From Candidatus Aenigmatarchaeota archaeon (GTDB lineage Archaea > Aenigmatarchaeota > Aenigmatarchaeia > QMZS01), in contig JAUVLW010000009.1 of assembly GCA_030600555.1 (NCBI GenBank), forward strand, positions 1 through 33,661: 33,661 nt of DNA. Reading direction: 5' to 3'. Each line of letters starts with the position of its first letter. Positions within the stretch are counted from its first letter, which is position 1. Shown here piece after piece: positions 22,607 through 31,783 of the stretch. A program made the translations under genes and the position numbers. Below the pieces are notes generated by a model that made no database searches, was not told where the DNA came from, and was given only the letters and a program-made list of their open reading frames with translations.

Positions 22607-22616
22607 TTTTAAATTT
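22607..22616 (+). promoter_or_regulatory. TATA box of the L3 gene
   Basis: TTTTAAATTT is centred about 23 nt before the L3 ATG, which implies a leaderless mRNA. Confidence 0.55.
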
Positions 22617-22633
22617 ATAATCTAAATTATACA

Positions 22634-23554
22634 ATGGCAACACCACATGGATCGCGAAGGGGAAGTTTACAATTTTGGCCGAGAGTAAAGGCTAAAAGAA
22701 TATATCCTAAAATATCATTCTGGTCAGGAGATGGCATACAGGGCTTTGCAGGTTATAAAGTCGGGATGGTGCAATATTCCGCAACAGAAACTAGAAAAAA
22801 TGTAAATTTAGGTAAAGAAATTGTAAGAGCTGCCACAGTTCTTGAAATCCCTGTAATATATCCAATAGGAATCACTTTTTATAAAAACAAACGAAAAACC
22901 ACAGAATATTTCAATATTAAAGAATTACCAAAAGACTTAAAGAAAGACCTGAAAAGGAAAATTAAAATTAAAGCTGAAGAATCAGGGAAAATACCTGAAG
23001 AATTTGATGAATTAAGAATAAAAGTTACCAATTTCCCAAGAAAAACCGGATTTAAGAAAACACCTGAAATATTTGAACTTGGGTGTAAACTTGAATTGGA
23101 CAAAGTAAAAGAACTTCTTGGAAATGAACTTAAAGTTGAAGACTGTTTCTCTGATGGGGACTTAATTGAAGTGACCTCAATAACCAAAGGAAAAGGCACA
23201 CAGGGCACAATTAAAAGATTTGGATGTAAATTAAGAAGTCATAAAGCAAAAAAAGGTCGAAGGAGAGTTGGTTCTATTGGTAGTGTTATGCCAAGGAAAG
23301 TTGACTGGAGGGTTCCAATGCCAGGTCAGATGGGATTTCACCAGAGAACTGAATACAACAAATTAATTTTAAAAATCTCAGATAATCTTGAAGAAATCAA
23401 TCCAGTGCAGGGATTCAAAGAATATGGGCTCGTAAAAACAAAATATGTGCTTATAGACGGGTCTATTCCAGGATCAAGGAAAAGAATGATACTTATGAGA
23501 AAATCCAAAAAACAGAAAAAGGAGATTTTGCAGGTTCAGGAGATTTTGAAATAA
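22634..23554 (+). CDS. rpl3: Ribosomal protein L3 (uL3)
   Basis: 306 aa. It begins MATPHGSRRGSLQFWPRVKA, typical of archaeal L3. It also has the KGKGTQGTIKRFGCKLRSHKAKKGRRRVGSIG region near the peptidyl-transferase centre and MPGQMGFHQRTEYNKLILKI. The C terminus VLIDGSIPGSRKRMILMRKS is standard. The gene stands alone, whereas in most archaea it opens the large ribosomal operon before L4, L23 and L2. Confidence 0.96.
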   Translation: MATPHGSRRGSLQFWPRVKAKRIYPKISFWSGDGIQGFAGYKVGMVQYSATETRKNVNLGKEIVRAATVLEIPVIYPIGITFYKNKRKTTEYFNIKELPKDLKKDLKRKIKIKAEESGKIPEEFDELRIKVTNFPRKTGFKKTPEIFELGCKLELDKVKELLGNELKVEDCFSDGDLIEVTSITKGKGTQGTIKRFGCKLRSHKAKKGRRRVGSIGSVMPRKVDWRVPMPGQMGFHQRTEYNKLILKISDNLEEINPVQGFKEYGLVKTKYVLIDGSIPGSRKRMILMRKSKKQKKEILQVQEILK

Positions 23555-23628
23555 CTAAAATTATTCATTCATCCAAGGTATTCAAACAAATTATTTCTTA
23601 TTAAATTAATAGTTTCAGGCAATCCTTC

Positions 23629-24003
23629 TTAGTTCCTTAATTTTAAACTTTTTAGTTTACTCCTCAAATTTATATCCTCCTGCTCATAATCCTGCATAAT
23701 CTTGTTATATATTCTATCGCCGATTTTTCTGCTATAATAACGCTTCTCCGCCTCTTTTTTGCCAAGTTCTATTAAATTCAGCCTTACTTTTAATTCTTCT
23801 TTGGATTCGCCCTGAGTTAATTTTGTCCTTGAAATATATGAAATATAATACAACATAGCCACCATATCAATAGTCATGAGGATGAAAATTATATTATAAA
23901 TTGTGGGTGGAAACTGGGAAAATAAGGAAACTATAATAAATATTGTAAGAACTAAAACAGAAAGCATAATACCCCAAATAAAATCCTCAGAAACCCGCTT
24001 CAT
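23629..24003 (-). CDS. Small membrane protein, two helices and charged tail
   Basis: 124 aa. Two hydrophobic helices (about 11-29 and 35-56: IMLSVLVLTIFIIVSLF and YNIIFILMTIDMVAMLYYIS) are followed by a charged cytoplasmic helical tail (about 60-124, KLTQGESKEELKVRLNLIELGKKEAEKRYY). No family recognised. It is divergent from L24. Confidence 0.7.
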   Translation of the reverse strand: MKRVSEDFIWGIMLSVLVLTIFIIVSLFSQFPPTIYNIIFILMTIDMVAMLYYISYISRTKLTQGESKEELKVRLNLIELGKKEAEKRYYSRKIGDRIYNKIMQDYEQEDINLRSKLKSLKLRN

Positions 24004-24100
24004 AGATAAATAAAGGTAATTATATATAAATGCCTTTATTTCCAGAAAAAACTCTTTTTGAGTGAAAAAAAAGGTTTATTAGTTTTTATTTAATAATTAA

Positions 24101-24496
24101 ATGAGACAGCACTTTAGCCATAAATGGAATGTTAGCGTACAGGCGAGAAAACAGAGAAAATACATGAGAACTGCGCCAAAACACGTGAGACAAAAACTTA
24201 TGCACACAAACCTTAGTCAGGAACTAAGAGATAAATATGACAAGAGAAGTTTTCCTGTAAGAGCCGGAGATAAAGTAAAAGTTATGAGAGGCACTTTTAA
24301 AGGTAGAATCTCTAAGGTTACTGGTCTTAATTTAAAAAGTTTATGCGTTTACGTTGAAGATGTAAAAAGAAAAAAAGAAGATGGTAAAGAAATTCAGATT
24401 CCCGTAAAACCATCAAACCTGCAAATTGTTTCTCTTGAAATGGGGGATAAAAAAAGGATAAAAATTTCAGACCGTAAAAAACCCGCAAAGAAATAA
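24101..24496 (+). CDS. rpl24: Ribosomal protein L24 (uL24)
   Basis: 131 aa. The N-terminal extension QRKYMRTAPKHVRQKLMHTNLS is archaeal/eukaryal type. The KOW motif follows, FPVRAGDKVKVMRGTFKGRISKVTGL (about 48-75). The tail is Lys-rich. It binds 23S rRNA early in assembly. It is alone and not between L14 and S4e as is usual. Confidence 0.95.
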   Translation: MRQHFSHKWNVSVQARKQRKYMRTAPKHVRQKLMHTNLSQELRDKYDKRSFPVRAGDKVKVMRGTFKGRISKVTGLNLKSLCVYVEDVKRKKEDGKEIQIPVKPSNLQIVSLEMGDKKRIKISDRKKPAKK

Positions 24497-24518
24497 ATAT
24501 AATTAGTATTAATATATT

Positions 24519-24869
24519 ATGGTATTTGATATATATATTTTATTAAACTGGTTAATTCCATCCATACTTGCCGCAATTGGGATAATGCTTTCATGCAACA
24601 TTATTGAACATGATCTTGAATTCAAACATGCAATTATAATGGCTCTTGCAGCAAATATCATTCCTTCCCTTGCCTTTATGTTTTTTAGTTCTTATTTCAT
24701 TGGAATTCCTTTTGGATTTATGCTTCTTGATTTACTGTGCTGGATTGTTCTTGCATTTTTGATAATGTCCGACATTGAGGTAATTGACAGGATTAAAATT
24801 GCGATTCTTGGATTTGGAATAACGCAGGTTTTGTTGTATATTTTGCCTTTGATAATGAGTTTAATTTAA
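24519..24869 (+). CDS. Membrane protein with about four helices
   Basis: 116 aa. Hydrophobic segments span about 6-26, 38-60, 63-84 and 94-116, with an EHDLEFKHAI loop after the first. No charged motif or family was recognised. It follows L24 on the same strand with 22 bp between them, and overlaps no other gene. Possibly a small transporter-like or permease-related protein; the function is unknown. Confidence 0.7.
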   Translation: MVFDIYILLNWLIPSILAAIGIMLSCNIIEHDLEFKHAIIMALAANIIPSLAFMFFSSYFIGIPFGFMLLDLLCWIVLAFLIMSDIEVIDRIKIAILGFGITQVLLYILPLIMSLI

Positions 24870-24874
24870 TTAAT

Positions 24875-25480
24875 TTATTGTAAAGTTTGATAAAATTCCT
24901 GAAGTTTATTTAATTCTCCTGTTTGTTGTTCTAAGAGACCAGACTCTTCTCCAAGTCCCTTTGCCTGTTGCTCTAAATTCCCTACATAAGTCCAATATTC
25001 ACCAACAGTCCTATTTATTTCTTCTTCACCTATAAGATCTATAGCCAGTTCCATAACATCTTCATCGGAACCACCTTGACCACTCTCAGGCATACCATTA
25101 TCTTCAAGTTTAATTGCTGTGTCAATAATAGGGTCTAAAACATAAATTCTTTTTCTAATTTTCTTCATAGTTAAACCGCATAATTCTGAAATAATGTCTT
25201 TTTTTCTGTTTTTAGTTTCTTCTTTTAAATCATCTATTGTTCTCAAAGCATAATTCTTAATTCCACCTCTAATATCCAAAGGTATTTTTTCATAATTTCT
25301 AGAAAATCCTGATGCACCAGATACTGGAACTATCATGGTATTCGCAATTCCATCTTTTTCGTAGAGAACGCCAATTTCATCTCCTTTGATAATATCAGGG
25401 AAATAAACTCCAACCACTTCCTGAAAATCAAACTCTCCTGGATTTAAATAAGAAACTCCAGAATTAACACTTTTTGTCAT
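24875..25480 (-). CDS. Unrecognised soluble protein, 201 aa
   Basis: Start at the ATG at 25480 (MTKSVNSGVSYLNPGEFDFQ); the TTG two codons earlier is not needed. It has a beta-rich N-terminal half (VVGVYFPDIIKGDEIGVLYEKDGIANTMIVP), a helical centre with RKKDIISELCGLTMKKIRKRI, and a C-terminal coiled-coil-like stretch (YVGNLEQQAKGLGEESGLLEQQTGEL). No signal or membrane helix. It is followed convergently by the 24519 membrane gene with 5 bp between stops. No family recognised. Confidence 0.68.
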   Translation of the reverse strand: MTKSVNSGVSYLNPGEFDFQEVVGVYFPDIIKGDEIGVLYEKDGIANTMIVPVSGASGFSRNYEKIPLDIRGGIKNYALRTIDDLKEETKNRKKDIISELCGLTMKKIRKRIYVLDPIIDTAIKLEDNGMPESGQGGSDEDVMELAIDLIGEEEINRTVGEYWTYVGNLEQQAKGLGEESGLLEQQTGELNKLQEFYQTLQ

Positions 25481-25549
25481 AATCAAACTTAGATAAAATT
25501 TTAAATACTTTGTAGTGGTTAAGAATTAAATTTATTTAAGAAATCTAAT

Positions 25550-25668
25550 AAGTCGGCAACGTCATGATGTTTCCACCCATAAGGCAGTACTTACCAAATC
25601 GCTGGAAGACTTAACTTCTGTGTTCGGGATGAGAACAGGTGTACCCCTTCCGCTATGGTCGCCAACTT
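25550..25668 (-). rRNA. rrf: 5S ribosomal RNA
   Basis: The minus strand reads AAGTTGGCGACCATAGCGGA at the 5' end, with CCCGAACACAGAAGTTAAG in the middle and CGTTGCCGACTT at the 3' end. The first eight bases pair with the last eight (one G-U), giving helix I and about 119 nt. No 16S or 23S gene is within the window, so it is an isolated locus. Confidence 0.93.
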
Positions 25669-25684
25669 AAATTAATTTGGATTA

Positions 25685-25695
25685 AAAATTTAAAA
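25685..25695 (-). promoter_or_regulatory. TATA box of the 5S gene
   Basis: The minus strand reads CTTTTAAATTT about 22-25 nt upstream of the first 5S base, the usual archaeal distance. This supports an independent promoter for the lone 5S gene. Confidence 0.55.
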
Positions 25696-25714
25696 GAAGG
25701 TGTTGTTTATCGAG

Positions 25715-26452
25715 TTATTTGTAATTCTTGATTTCACCAATGATTTCCACCATTCTGGTCTTATTATCCTCATTTATTGTGCCTGTAACAATTATATCCG
25801 CTCCCGCATCCAGTTTCTTTCTTGCAGTCTCTTTATCTCTTATTCCTCCTCCCACAATCACAGGAATGTCTAAACATTTCTTAATAGCTGATATAGTCCC
25901 CTCAGATACAGAATATTTTGCCCCTGAACCTGCTTCCAGATAAACACATTTCATCCCGAAATACTGCGCTGTAAGTGCGTACGCAACCGCAACGTCCGCT
26001 TTATCTCTCGGTAGGAGCTTGGCATCAGAAACAAGCTGCGAGGTGCAGACATTCCCTGATTCAAACATTAAATATCCCATAGAAATAGGCTCTAAACCAT
26101 AAGATTTCACAAGAGGAGCTCCTTTTAACTGCTCATCCACCATATAAGCCGTACTTCTGGAATTTAACAAAGACATAAAGAAAATTGCATCCGCATATTT
26201 GGAAATTCCTGCGTGAGTGCTCGGAAATAAAATTATCGGCAAATTAGAAGATTCTTTGATTTTCTTAACAGTATCATCCAACTGGATTATTGCTGTTGAA
26301 CTTGAACCTCCAACCATTAAAGCGTCTGTTCCAGCATCTTCCGCGGTTTTTACAATTTCCGCAACCTGCTCAATTGTTTGTTTATCCGGGTCTATGAGTG
26401 TAAAATGCAGTTTTCCGGTTTTCAGCTTTTTGGTAATTTCTTCGAATACCAT
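25715..26452 (-). CDS. Geranylgeranylglyceryl phosphate synthase (GGGPS)
   Basis: 245 aa TIM barrel. It joins the isoprenoid diphosphate to sn-glycerol-1-phosphate, the first ether bond of archaeal lipids. Motifs: LHFTLIDPDKQ (about 15-25), DALMVGGSSS (about 43-52), LFPSTHAGISKYADAIFFMSLLNS, VYLEAGSGAKYSV, and IPVIVGGGIRDKETARKKLDAGADIIVTGT. These glycine-rich loops form the phosphate sites. It fits with egsA at 4565, which makes its acceptor. No cluster with other lipid genes; downstream lies the 5S gene on the same strand. Confidence 0.95.
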   Translation of the reverse strand: MVFEEITKKLKTGKLHFTLIDPDKQTIEQVAEIVKTAEDAGTDALMVGGSSSTAIIQLDDTVKKIKESSNLPIILFPSTHAGISKYADAIFFMSLLNSRSTAYMVDEQLKGAPLVKSYGLEPISMGYLMFESGNVCTSQLVSDAKLLPRDKADVAVAYALTAQYFGMKCVYLEAGSGAKYSVSEGTISAIKKCLDIPVIVGGGIRDKETARKKLDAGADIIVTGTINEDNKTRMVEIIGEIKNYK

Positions 26453-26487
26453 AATCTTATTGAAATCTTTAAAAATAGGATTGGTTA

Positions 26488-26991
26488 TTATAATACTTGA
26501 GAACGGTAAAATAAGTTCTTTGATTTCTTATAATCACTGAGACTGTTCTTTTCATTTTTTTCATAAATTCCAGCAAATAACTTTTCTGTATCCATCACAG
26601 AACCAACAACACCCAATAATTCGTCCTTATTTAATTCTTCGCCCATATCCAAGGTTTTAGTTATTTTACTGCCCAAGCCATAACTGGATCTATCCAAATT
26701 TCTTTCTTCAATTTCTTGGTCTATAAATTTACTGAAACGAAAAAGATCTTGATATTCATCTAAATTTGTTGAGCCTTCAATATCAACCGATTCCACTTCA
26801 AAATTATCCATAATTCTCCCAGCCAAAGTTCTCTTCATATTCCTTAAAGAAGATTGAACTGAAGATTCGGGTGAAAGTGAAATACTCACCAGGTCATTCC
26901 CTACAAATTCATACCCCCCAGAATTATAACTCAATTCCATATCTGAATATTTTCCGGTTAACAATTCAACAATCTCATCACGGGTTACCAT
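26488..26991 (-). CDS. Unrecognised soluble protein, 167 aa
   Basis: It begins MVTRDEIVELLTGKYSDMEL. It appears acidic and helical, with FSKFIDQEIEERNLDRSSYGLGSKITKTLDMGEELNKDELLGVVGSVMD in the second half. No metal or catalytic motif, membrane segment or signal was seen. It lies between secD and the GGGP synthase on the same strand, 36 bp before the latter. No family recognised. Confidence 0.68.
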   Translation of the reverse strand: MVTRDEIVELLTGKYSDMELSYNSGGYEFVGNDLVSISLSPESSVQSSLRNMKRTLAGRIMDNFEVESVDIEGSTNLDEYQDLFRFSKFIDQEIEERNLDRSSYGLGSKITKTLDMGEELNKDELLGVVGSVMDTEKLFAGIYEKNEKNSLSDYKKSKNLFYRSQVL

Positions 26992-27028
26992 AATAAAATA
27001 ATGAAAAGTTTAAATAATTTATAATCAG

Positions 27029-28726
27029 CTACTCAGCCAAAACATATTCAACATACTTGCTGAAAGCCGGTCTTGTAATCAGGATTCCTATCAACACACC
27101 CATTATTGTTGTTAAAGCAAAACCTCCGATTTCCTTGTAAACCCCAAATCCCGCAAATAATATTGGTAACATGGCACAGATTGTTGTGGCTCCTGCCCCG
27201 AAAATCATGAAGAATGCCCTTTTTAAACCTTCCTTGAGAGAATACCTTTCCTTCTTGTTTCTAGTCTCATCAATAATCAGAATTTGGTCATCAACTCCAA
27301 AACCAATTGCAGCAACAATTCCCGCAAAAGCTAATGTGGACAAATTCCAGTTAGTCAGTGCAGCAAAACCAAGAATAATAATTGCTTCAGACAACATTGT
27401 AATAGTAGTGCCTATTGAGATTTTCAGATTTCTATATCTTATATAAATAACCGCGCTAATTAAAAATATTGCGGTCAATCCAGCCATAGCAATTAGGTAA
27501 AGATAACCTCCCCCTAAAGTTGCGCTTAACTGATCCATGGAAACAACTTTTAATTCCACGGGCAAATTTCCTGATTTTAAAACAGCTTTCAACTGGTTCA
27601 TGTTCTGCCTTGCTTCTTCTTCTGTTTCCCCATGTCCGGTAATTATAGGATTCATTATTTCCCGGCCTTTCAAATCCCCGGCAATTGTTAAAGCATCTGT
27701 TTCTTTGCCATCAAGATAAAAATAAATTCTCTCAGATAACTGGCTGCCTCCAGGACTTATTATCTTATCTGAATTCTGCGTAATCTCAGCAAACTTTTTT
27801 GCGCCTTCAGGAGAAACCACCACGCCAAACTGGAATTTATAACCGCCTTCAGTCGCCCCAAAATAATTGCTGGATGCCGGGATACCAATAGAAGTAATCT
27901 CTTTAGTCGTGTATACCAGACCTTCGATAACAACTTTATTTGAAGTCAAGTTTTTTATATTAAATTCAATTCCTTTCAAAGTAAAAATATCCTTAATATT
28001 ATAAACATCTTCATTAATTTTTATTGTGGTGTTGTCCACAATCTCAACCAGATAATCTTCAACTTCTCCATCAACAAAAGTTCCTAAAGTAAAAACAGTG
28101 CCATTTTTTACGGTTATTGGAATCTTAGCTTCAAATTTTCCTTCTCTGGACAACAAATCAGTTATCTCAGATTCTGTCCCTCCGGCTATCTGAACCATTA
28201 TCAAATCCTTACTCCCAACTTCAAGTTTCCTAAATTCCGCCTGTCTTAATCCATAAACATTTATCCTTGTTTCCAGAACGGAAATAATTTCATCCGCAGT
28301 AATATTTGTTTCATTTCCTTGTAATGATTGAACGGGTTCAAGCAAAGCTCTTATACCTCCATCAATATCAAGACCAAATTTCAAATTAGATGATTCGGTT
28401 TCCCCCATAGAGATATTGAACAAATCTCCTTCCTGCAATTTAATATTTTTAAGTCCTTCATCTGTATTCAGATTTAAATATCCTTTTTCGCCCTGAAACT
28501 GGAGTAAATCCCCTAGAGTTGCTATTTCTTTTGGCTCCTGACCTATCATATTTGCGGAATAAATTATTGTGCCTAAATCAATTTTCCCATCAAAAGCACC
28601 GGTTCCAACACTGGTGATTATAACTCCTGAAGAATTGAGTTTTGGGCTAATCATTGCTATAGAACCCACTATACAAAATAACAGCAATATTACCTGCCAA
28701 CTAAGCAATAATCTCTTAAAACCCAT
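27029..28726 (-). CDS. secD: Protein-export membrane protein SecD
   Basis: 565 aa. It has an N-terminal helix, then the RND-like extracytoplasmic domain starting with FGLDIDGGIRALLEPVQ (about 115-132), which matches the SecD GLDLxGG signature. About five helices follow at the C terminus, including IVAAIGFGVDDQILIIDETRNKK and GAGATTICAMLPILFAGFG. It works with SecF to help proteins through SecYEG. SecF is usually next door in archaea but is not seen on either side, so it must lie elsewhere. Confidence 0.94.
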   Translation of the reverse strand: MGFKRLLLSWQVILLLFCIVGSIAMISPKLNSSGVIITSVGTGAFDGKIDLGTIIYSANMIGQEPKEIATLGDLLQFQGEKGYLNLNTDEGLKNIKLQEGDLFNISMGETESSNLKFGLDIDGGIRALLEPVQSLQGNETNITADEIISVLETRINVYGLRQAEFRKLEVGSKDLIMVQIAGGTESEITDLLSREGKFEAKIPITVKNGTVFTLGTFVDGEVEDYLVEIVDNTTIKINEDVYNIKDIFTLKGIEFNIKNLTSNKVVIEGLVYTTKEITSIGIPASSNYFGATEGGYKFQFGVVVSPEGAKKFAEITQNSDKIISPGGSQLSERIYFYLDGKETDALTIAGDLKGREIMNPIITGHGETEEEARQNMNQLKAVLKSGNLPVELKVVSMDQLSATLGGGYLYLIAMAGLTAIFLISAVIYIRYRNLKISIGTTITMLSEAIIILGFAALTNWNLSTLAFAGIVAAIGFGVDDQILIIDETRNKKERYSLKEGLKRAFFMIFGAGATTICAMLPILFAGFGVYKEIGGFALTTIMGVLIGILITRPAFSKYVEYVLAE

Positions 28727-28798
28727 TTATTAGAACGTTAAAAATGTTAATAAGTCCAATATAATGGTTTGTATTCACAGAACAGGGGTGTATTTCCA

Positions 28799-28808
28799 GT
28801 ATATAAAA
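28799..28808 (+). promoter_or_regulatory. TATA box of the second TrmB-family gene
   Basis: GTATATAAAA is centred about 25 nt before the ATG at 28829, giving a leaderless transcript. Confidence 0.6.
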
Positions 28809-28828
28809 GTTATAATTATCTATATACT

Positions 28829-29668
28829 ATGGTAGTACCAGAAACAGTTTCGAGAAAAGTCCTTGAAAGCTTAAGAGGCATTGGTCTTAATCTTTACGAG
28901 AGGAATTTATACACCGCAATTTTGATTAAAAAAGTTGCAACCGCGAGTGAACTCTCTGAATTATCCCGAGTTCCAAGAGCAAGAGTTTATGATGTTTTGG
29001 AATCACTTGAACAAAAAGGTTTTGTGGTCGTGCAGCACGGAAGTCCTTTCAAATACGTGGCAGTTGAACCAAAAGAAGCATTTGAAAACTTAAAATCCAA
29101 TATCAAAAAAGAAGCTGAACTTACAGTTACAAGGCTGGAAGAACTGAAAAAAAGCGATATTATGACCGACTTAGTTTCACTCTACAAAAAAGACTTAAAA
29201 ATGGTTTCTCCTGGAAGTTTCAATGCAGTTATAAAATCAGAAGATAAAATAAAAATGCAGACAAAAACTTTATTATCTAAGGCAAAAACACAGGTAAATA
29301 TTTTAACTTCAGAAAAAGGAATTGTGGATTTGAAAGAACATCTCAGATCTTTGAGCAAACTAAAAAGTAAAAATGTTGAAATAAATATAATGGGTCCAAT
29401 AACAACAAGAAACCGAAAACAAGCAATGGAACTATTACCCTATGCAAATTTAAAACATCTGGAAGGTATCGAATTGCCTGTGGGTAAACTGCAGATAATT
29501 GATGGAGAACATGTTCTTATGGGCTTGGTAAATGATACAGAGGTTGAACCTTCACAAGAGATTGCATTTTGGACACAAAGCCCGCATGTTGCAAATGAAT
29601 TAATGGAACCAATATTCAAACAATTATGGAATCAGGCAAAAGATATCACAAAATCAGGAAATAACTAA
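28829..29668 (+). CDS. TrmB-family transcriptional regulator (second)
   Basis: 279 aa from the ATG at 28829 (MVVPETVSRKVLESLRGIGL). The longer frame from 28769 lies inside the promoter. The N-terminal winged helix LNLYERNLYTAILIKKVATASELSELSRVPRARVYDVLESLEQKGFV is TrmB-like. A linker helix and a C-terminal effector-type domain with LLSKAKTQVNILTSEKGIVDLKEHL follow. It is related in architecture to the regulator at 7732, but no copy of the 25-bp operator is seen at its own promoter. It may be a global regulator or control a distant operon. It overlaps the convergent MEMO1-family gene end by 15 bp. Confidence 0.88.
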   Translation: MVVPETVSRKVLESLRGIGLNLYERNLYTAILIKKVATASELSELSRVPRARVYDVLESLEQKGFVVVQHGSPFKYVAVEPKEAFENLKSNIKKEAELTVTRLEELKKSDIMTDLVSLYKKDLKMVSPGSFNAVIKSEDKIKMQTKTLLSKAKTQVNILTSEKGIVDLKEHLRSLSKLKSKNVEINIMGPITTRNRKQAMELLPYANLKHLEGIELPVGKLQIIDGEHVLMGLVNDTEVEPSQEIAFWTQSPHVANELMEPIFKQLWNQAKDITKSGNN

Positions 29669-30475
29669 TCCACCATAACCAACAATTGTAGAAACATCAT
29701 GCGAAGAAGAAAAAGAAGTGTCATGCATAATTTTTTCTATTTTTTTACATCCTAAATTTTTAGCTATTTCTAATAACAATGCTATTGGAGTTGCTCCGCA
29801 AAGGGTTAAATCTTTTTCTCTTGTATAATTCAAAAAACCCTTACCATCAAACTTGCATATTTGCTCAATTATTTCATTATCCAGGTTTTTAACATAATCA
29901 TTTGGGTCATACAAACTCTCTTTCGGAAAAAAATTGTATGAAGAACCATAATGAATTAAATCCGAAGTTGCTATAAAAAAATAATTTTCTTCACTCAATA
30001 ATTTTGCAAGTTCAAGAATTTCATTATATGAAATATTTGGCACTTGAATTGGAACAAATTCAAAATCATTAAAAAGATACTGCAAAAAAGGAATCTGAAC
30101 CTCTATTGAATGTTCACCCTTAAGCGCGAATTCGTCCGATATAATTGCCTGCTCTTTTGTCAGGTAATCAGAAAAAGCCCTATCTATTTTTGCTGTCCCT
30201 AAAGGCGTTTGCCAATTCTCCTTTGAGGTAGCAATAACACCACTCCCATGATGATCCACCCCAAGAATCACAAAATTCCTCTTGTTTGTTCCTGAAATTG
30301 CTTTATAGGTTTTAGCGGCAACCTGACCAGAATACAAATAACTTGCATGAGGAACAATGATTCCTAAAGCATCATTATGATATTCTGTCTTTGCCTGAAA
30401 TAATAGGTTTAATTCCGCTTTCAGCTCATTTTTTGTTGAAGGATAAAAAGTACCTGCAAATTCCGGAAGTCTCAT
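29654..30475 (-). CDS. MEMO1-family protein
   Basis: 273 aa from the ATG at 30475 (MRLPEFAGTFYPSTKNELKA); upstream TTG codons are not needed. Conserved parts: GIIVPHASYLYSGQVAAKTYKAI (about 38-60), ILGVDHHGSG, GEHSIEVQIPFLQYLF, ATSDLIHYGSSYNFFP, CGATPIALLLEIAKNLG and HDVSTIVGYGGLV. The His and Asp residues correspond to the metal-like site of the MEMO fold. This family is related in fold to extradiol dioxygenases; its archaeal role is not established. Confidence 0.9.
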   Translation of the reverse strand: MRLPEFAGTFYPSTKNELKAELNLLFQAKTEYHNDALGIIVPHASYLYSGQVAAKTYKAISGTNKRNFVILGVDHHGSGVIATSKENWQTPLGTAKIDRAFSDYLTKEQAIISDEFALKGEHSIEVQIPFLQYLFNDFEFVPIQVPNISYNEILELAKLLSEENYFFIATSDLIHYGSSYNFFPKESLYDPNDYVKNLDNEIIEQICKFDGKGFLNYTREKDLTLCGATPIALLLEIAKNLGCKKIEKIMHDTSFSSSHDVSTIVGYGGLVIS

Positions 30476-30532
30476 AATAAAATTAGTTATCAAAATATCT
30501 TAAGTGTGTTCTAAAATTACAGTTATTTATTT

Positions 30533-31783
30533 ATGGTATTCTATTCTATTGGCTACTTTGGAATATTTGATATTATCCAGCTGTTATGCTATTTCATAAT
30601 GGTTTATTGTTCCATTCTGTGGTTTATTGTTTTTATTAAAAATCATTATAAATTCTTTGTTGACAAACCCGCAAAAAATTTTCCTTCAGTCACATTTCTC
30701 ATCCCGGCATATAATGAAAAAAAGTTCGTATCTAAATGCATAAATTCGGTTTTAAATCTCGACTATCCTAAAAATAAAATAAAAATTATCTGTATAAATG
30801 ACGGGTCCACAGATGAAACTTCTGAGATATGCAAAAACATAAAAAATCGCAGAGTAATTGTCATTAACAAAAAAAATACTGGAAAAGCGGATTCATTGAA
30901 TGAAGCATTAAAATTAGTTAACACTGAATTTGTTGTGTCTATGGACGCTGATTCTTTTCCAAGAAAAAACTACCTGAAAAAAATAATAGGTCACTTTGAT
31001 GACAAAGATATTGTTGCTATTTCTCCGGCCATGAAAATTAACAAACCGCAAACCCTCATGCAACAGATTCAATGGGTGGAATATATTTTTTCAATTTATC
31101 TGAGGAAATTATTTGCAATATTTGACTGTCAATATGTTCTCCCCGGACCGGGTTCTATTTACAGAACAGATAAACTTAAAGAAATTGGGGGCTGGGATAA
31201 GCATAGCCTTGTGGAAGATATGGAACTTGCTTTTAGAATGTATGAAAAAGGATTTAAAATTGAAAACTGCATAAATGCATATGTTGATACAGAAGCCCCC
31301 AAAACCTTTAAAGAATTATTCCACCAAAGGGTTAGATGGTATAGAGGTTATCTGCAAACCACATTCCAATATAAACATTTATTTGGAAATTCAAAATATG
31401 GTAATCTTGGTCTGTTTATACTGCCAATTAATTTTGCGTGGATTTTTATCTTGGGATTTTTATTTTTTATGCCTTTGTATATGTTCATTAAAGATTTTTC
31501 TGAGTACCTCCATATTCTATATTTAGTTGGTTTTGAATGGTCTCCTTTAATCTTTAATTTTGACATACTATATATAAGTTCTTATACCTATTTTTTTGTA
31601 TTATTCTTCCTAATGGGTATAATAACAATACTCCTGAGTTTATATGCTTCAGGCGAAAAAATAGATTTTAAAACAAAAAAATTATTCTATTTTGGGTATT
31701 TATTTATTTATCCTTTCCTATATTCTCTATTCTGGATTGCGGCTGTGTTATACGAAATATTTAAACAATATAATAAATGGTAA
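30533..31783 (+). CDS. Membrane-bound processive-type family 2 glycosyltransferase
   Basis: 416 aa. The N-terminal helix spans about 12-35. The GT2 domain runs about 48-280 with VTFLIPAYNE, the UDP-binding IINDGSTDET-like element (ICINDGSTDE), the DxD motif SMDADSF, the catalytic ED in LVEDMELAFRM and QRVRWYRG, the Q/RxxRW motif of processive synthases. About three C-terminal helices include FILPINFAWIFILGFLFF and YFFVLFFLMGIITILLSLY. It most likely makes a polysaccharide or long-chain glycan at the membrane. The sugar is unknown. It overlaps the downstream thioredoxin-fold gene by 7 bp. Confidence 0.9.
   Translation: MVFYSIGYFGIFDIIQLLCYFIMVYCSILWFIVFIKNHYKFFVDKPAKNFPSVTFLIPAYNEKKFVSKCINSVLNLDYPKNKIKIICINDGSTDETSEICKNIKNRRVIVINKKNTGKADSLNEALKLVNTEFVVSMDADSFPRKNYLKKIIGHFDDKDIVAISPAMKINKPQTLMQQIQWVEYIFSIYLRKLFAIFDCQYVLPGPGSIYRTDKLKEIGGWDKHSLVEDMELAFRMYEKGFKIENCINAYVDTEAPKTFKELFHQRVRWYRGYLQTTFQYKHLFGNSKYGNLGLFILPINFAWIFILGFLFFMPLYMFIKDFSEYLHILYLVGFEWSPLIFNFDILYISSYTYFFVLFFLMGIITILLSLYASGEKIDFKTKKLFYFGYLFIYPFLYSLFWIAAVLYEIFKQYNKW

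Noticed and set aside
28769-28828. Upstream extension of the second TrmB-family gene
   Set aside because: It starts at TTG and covers the TATA box; the Met at 28829 is at the right distance for a leaderless mRNA.
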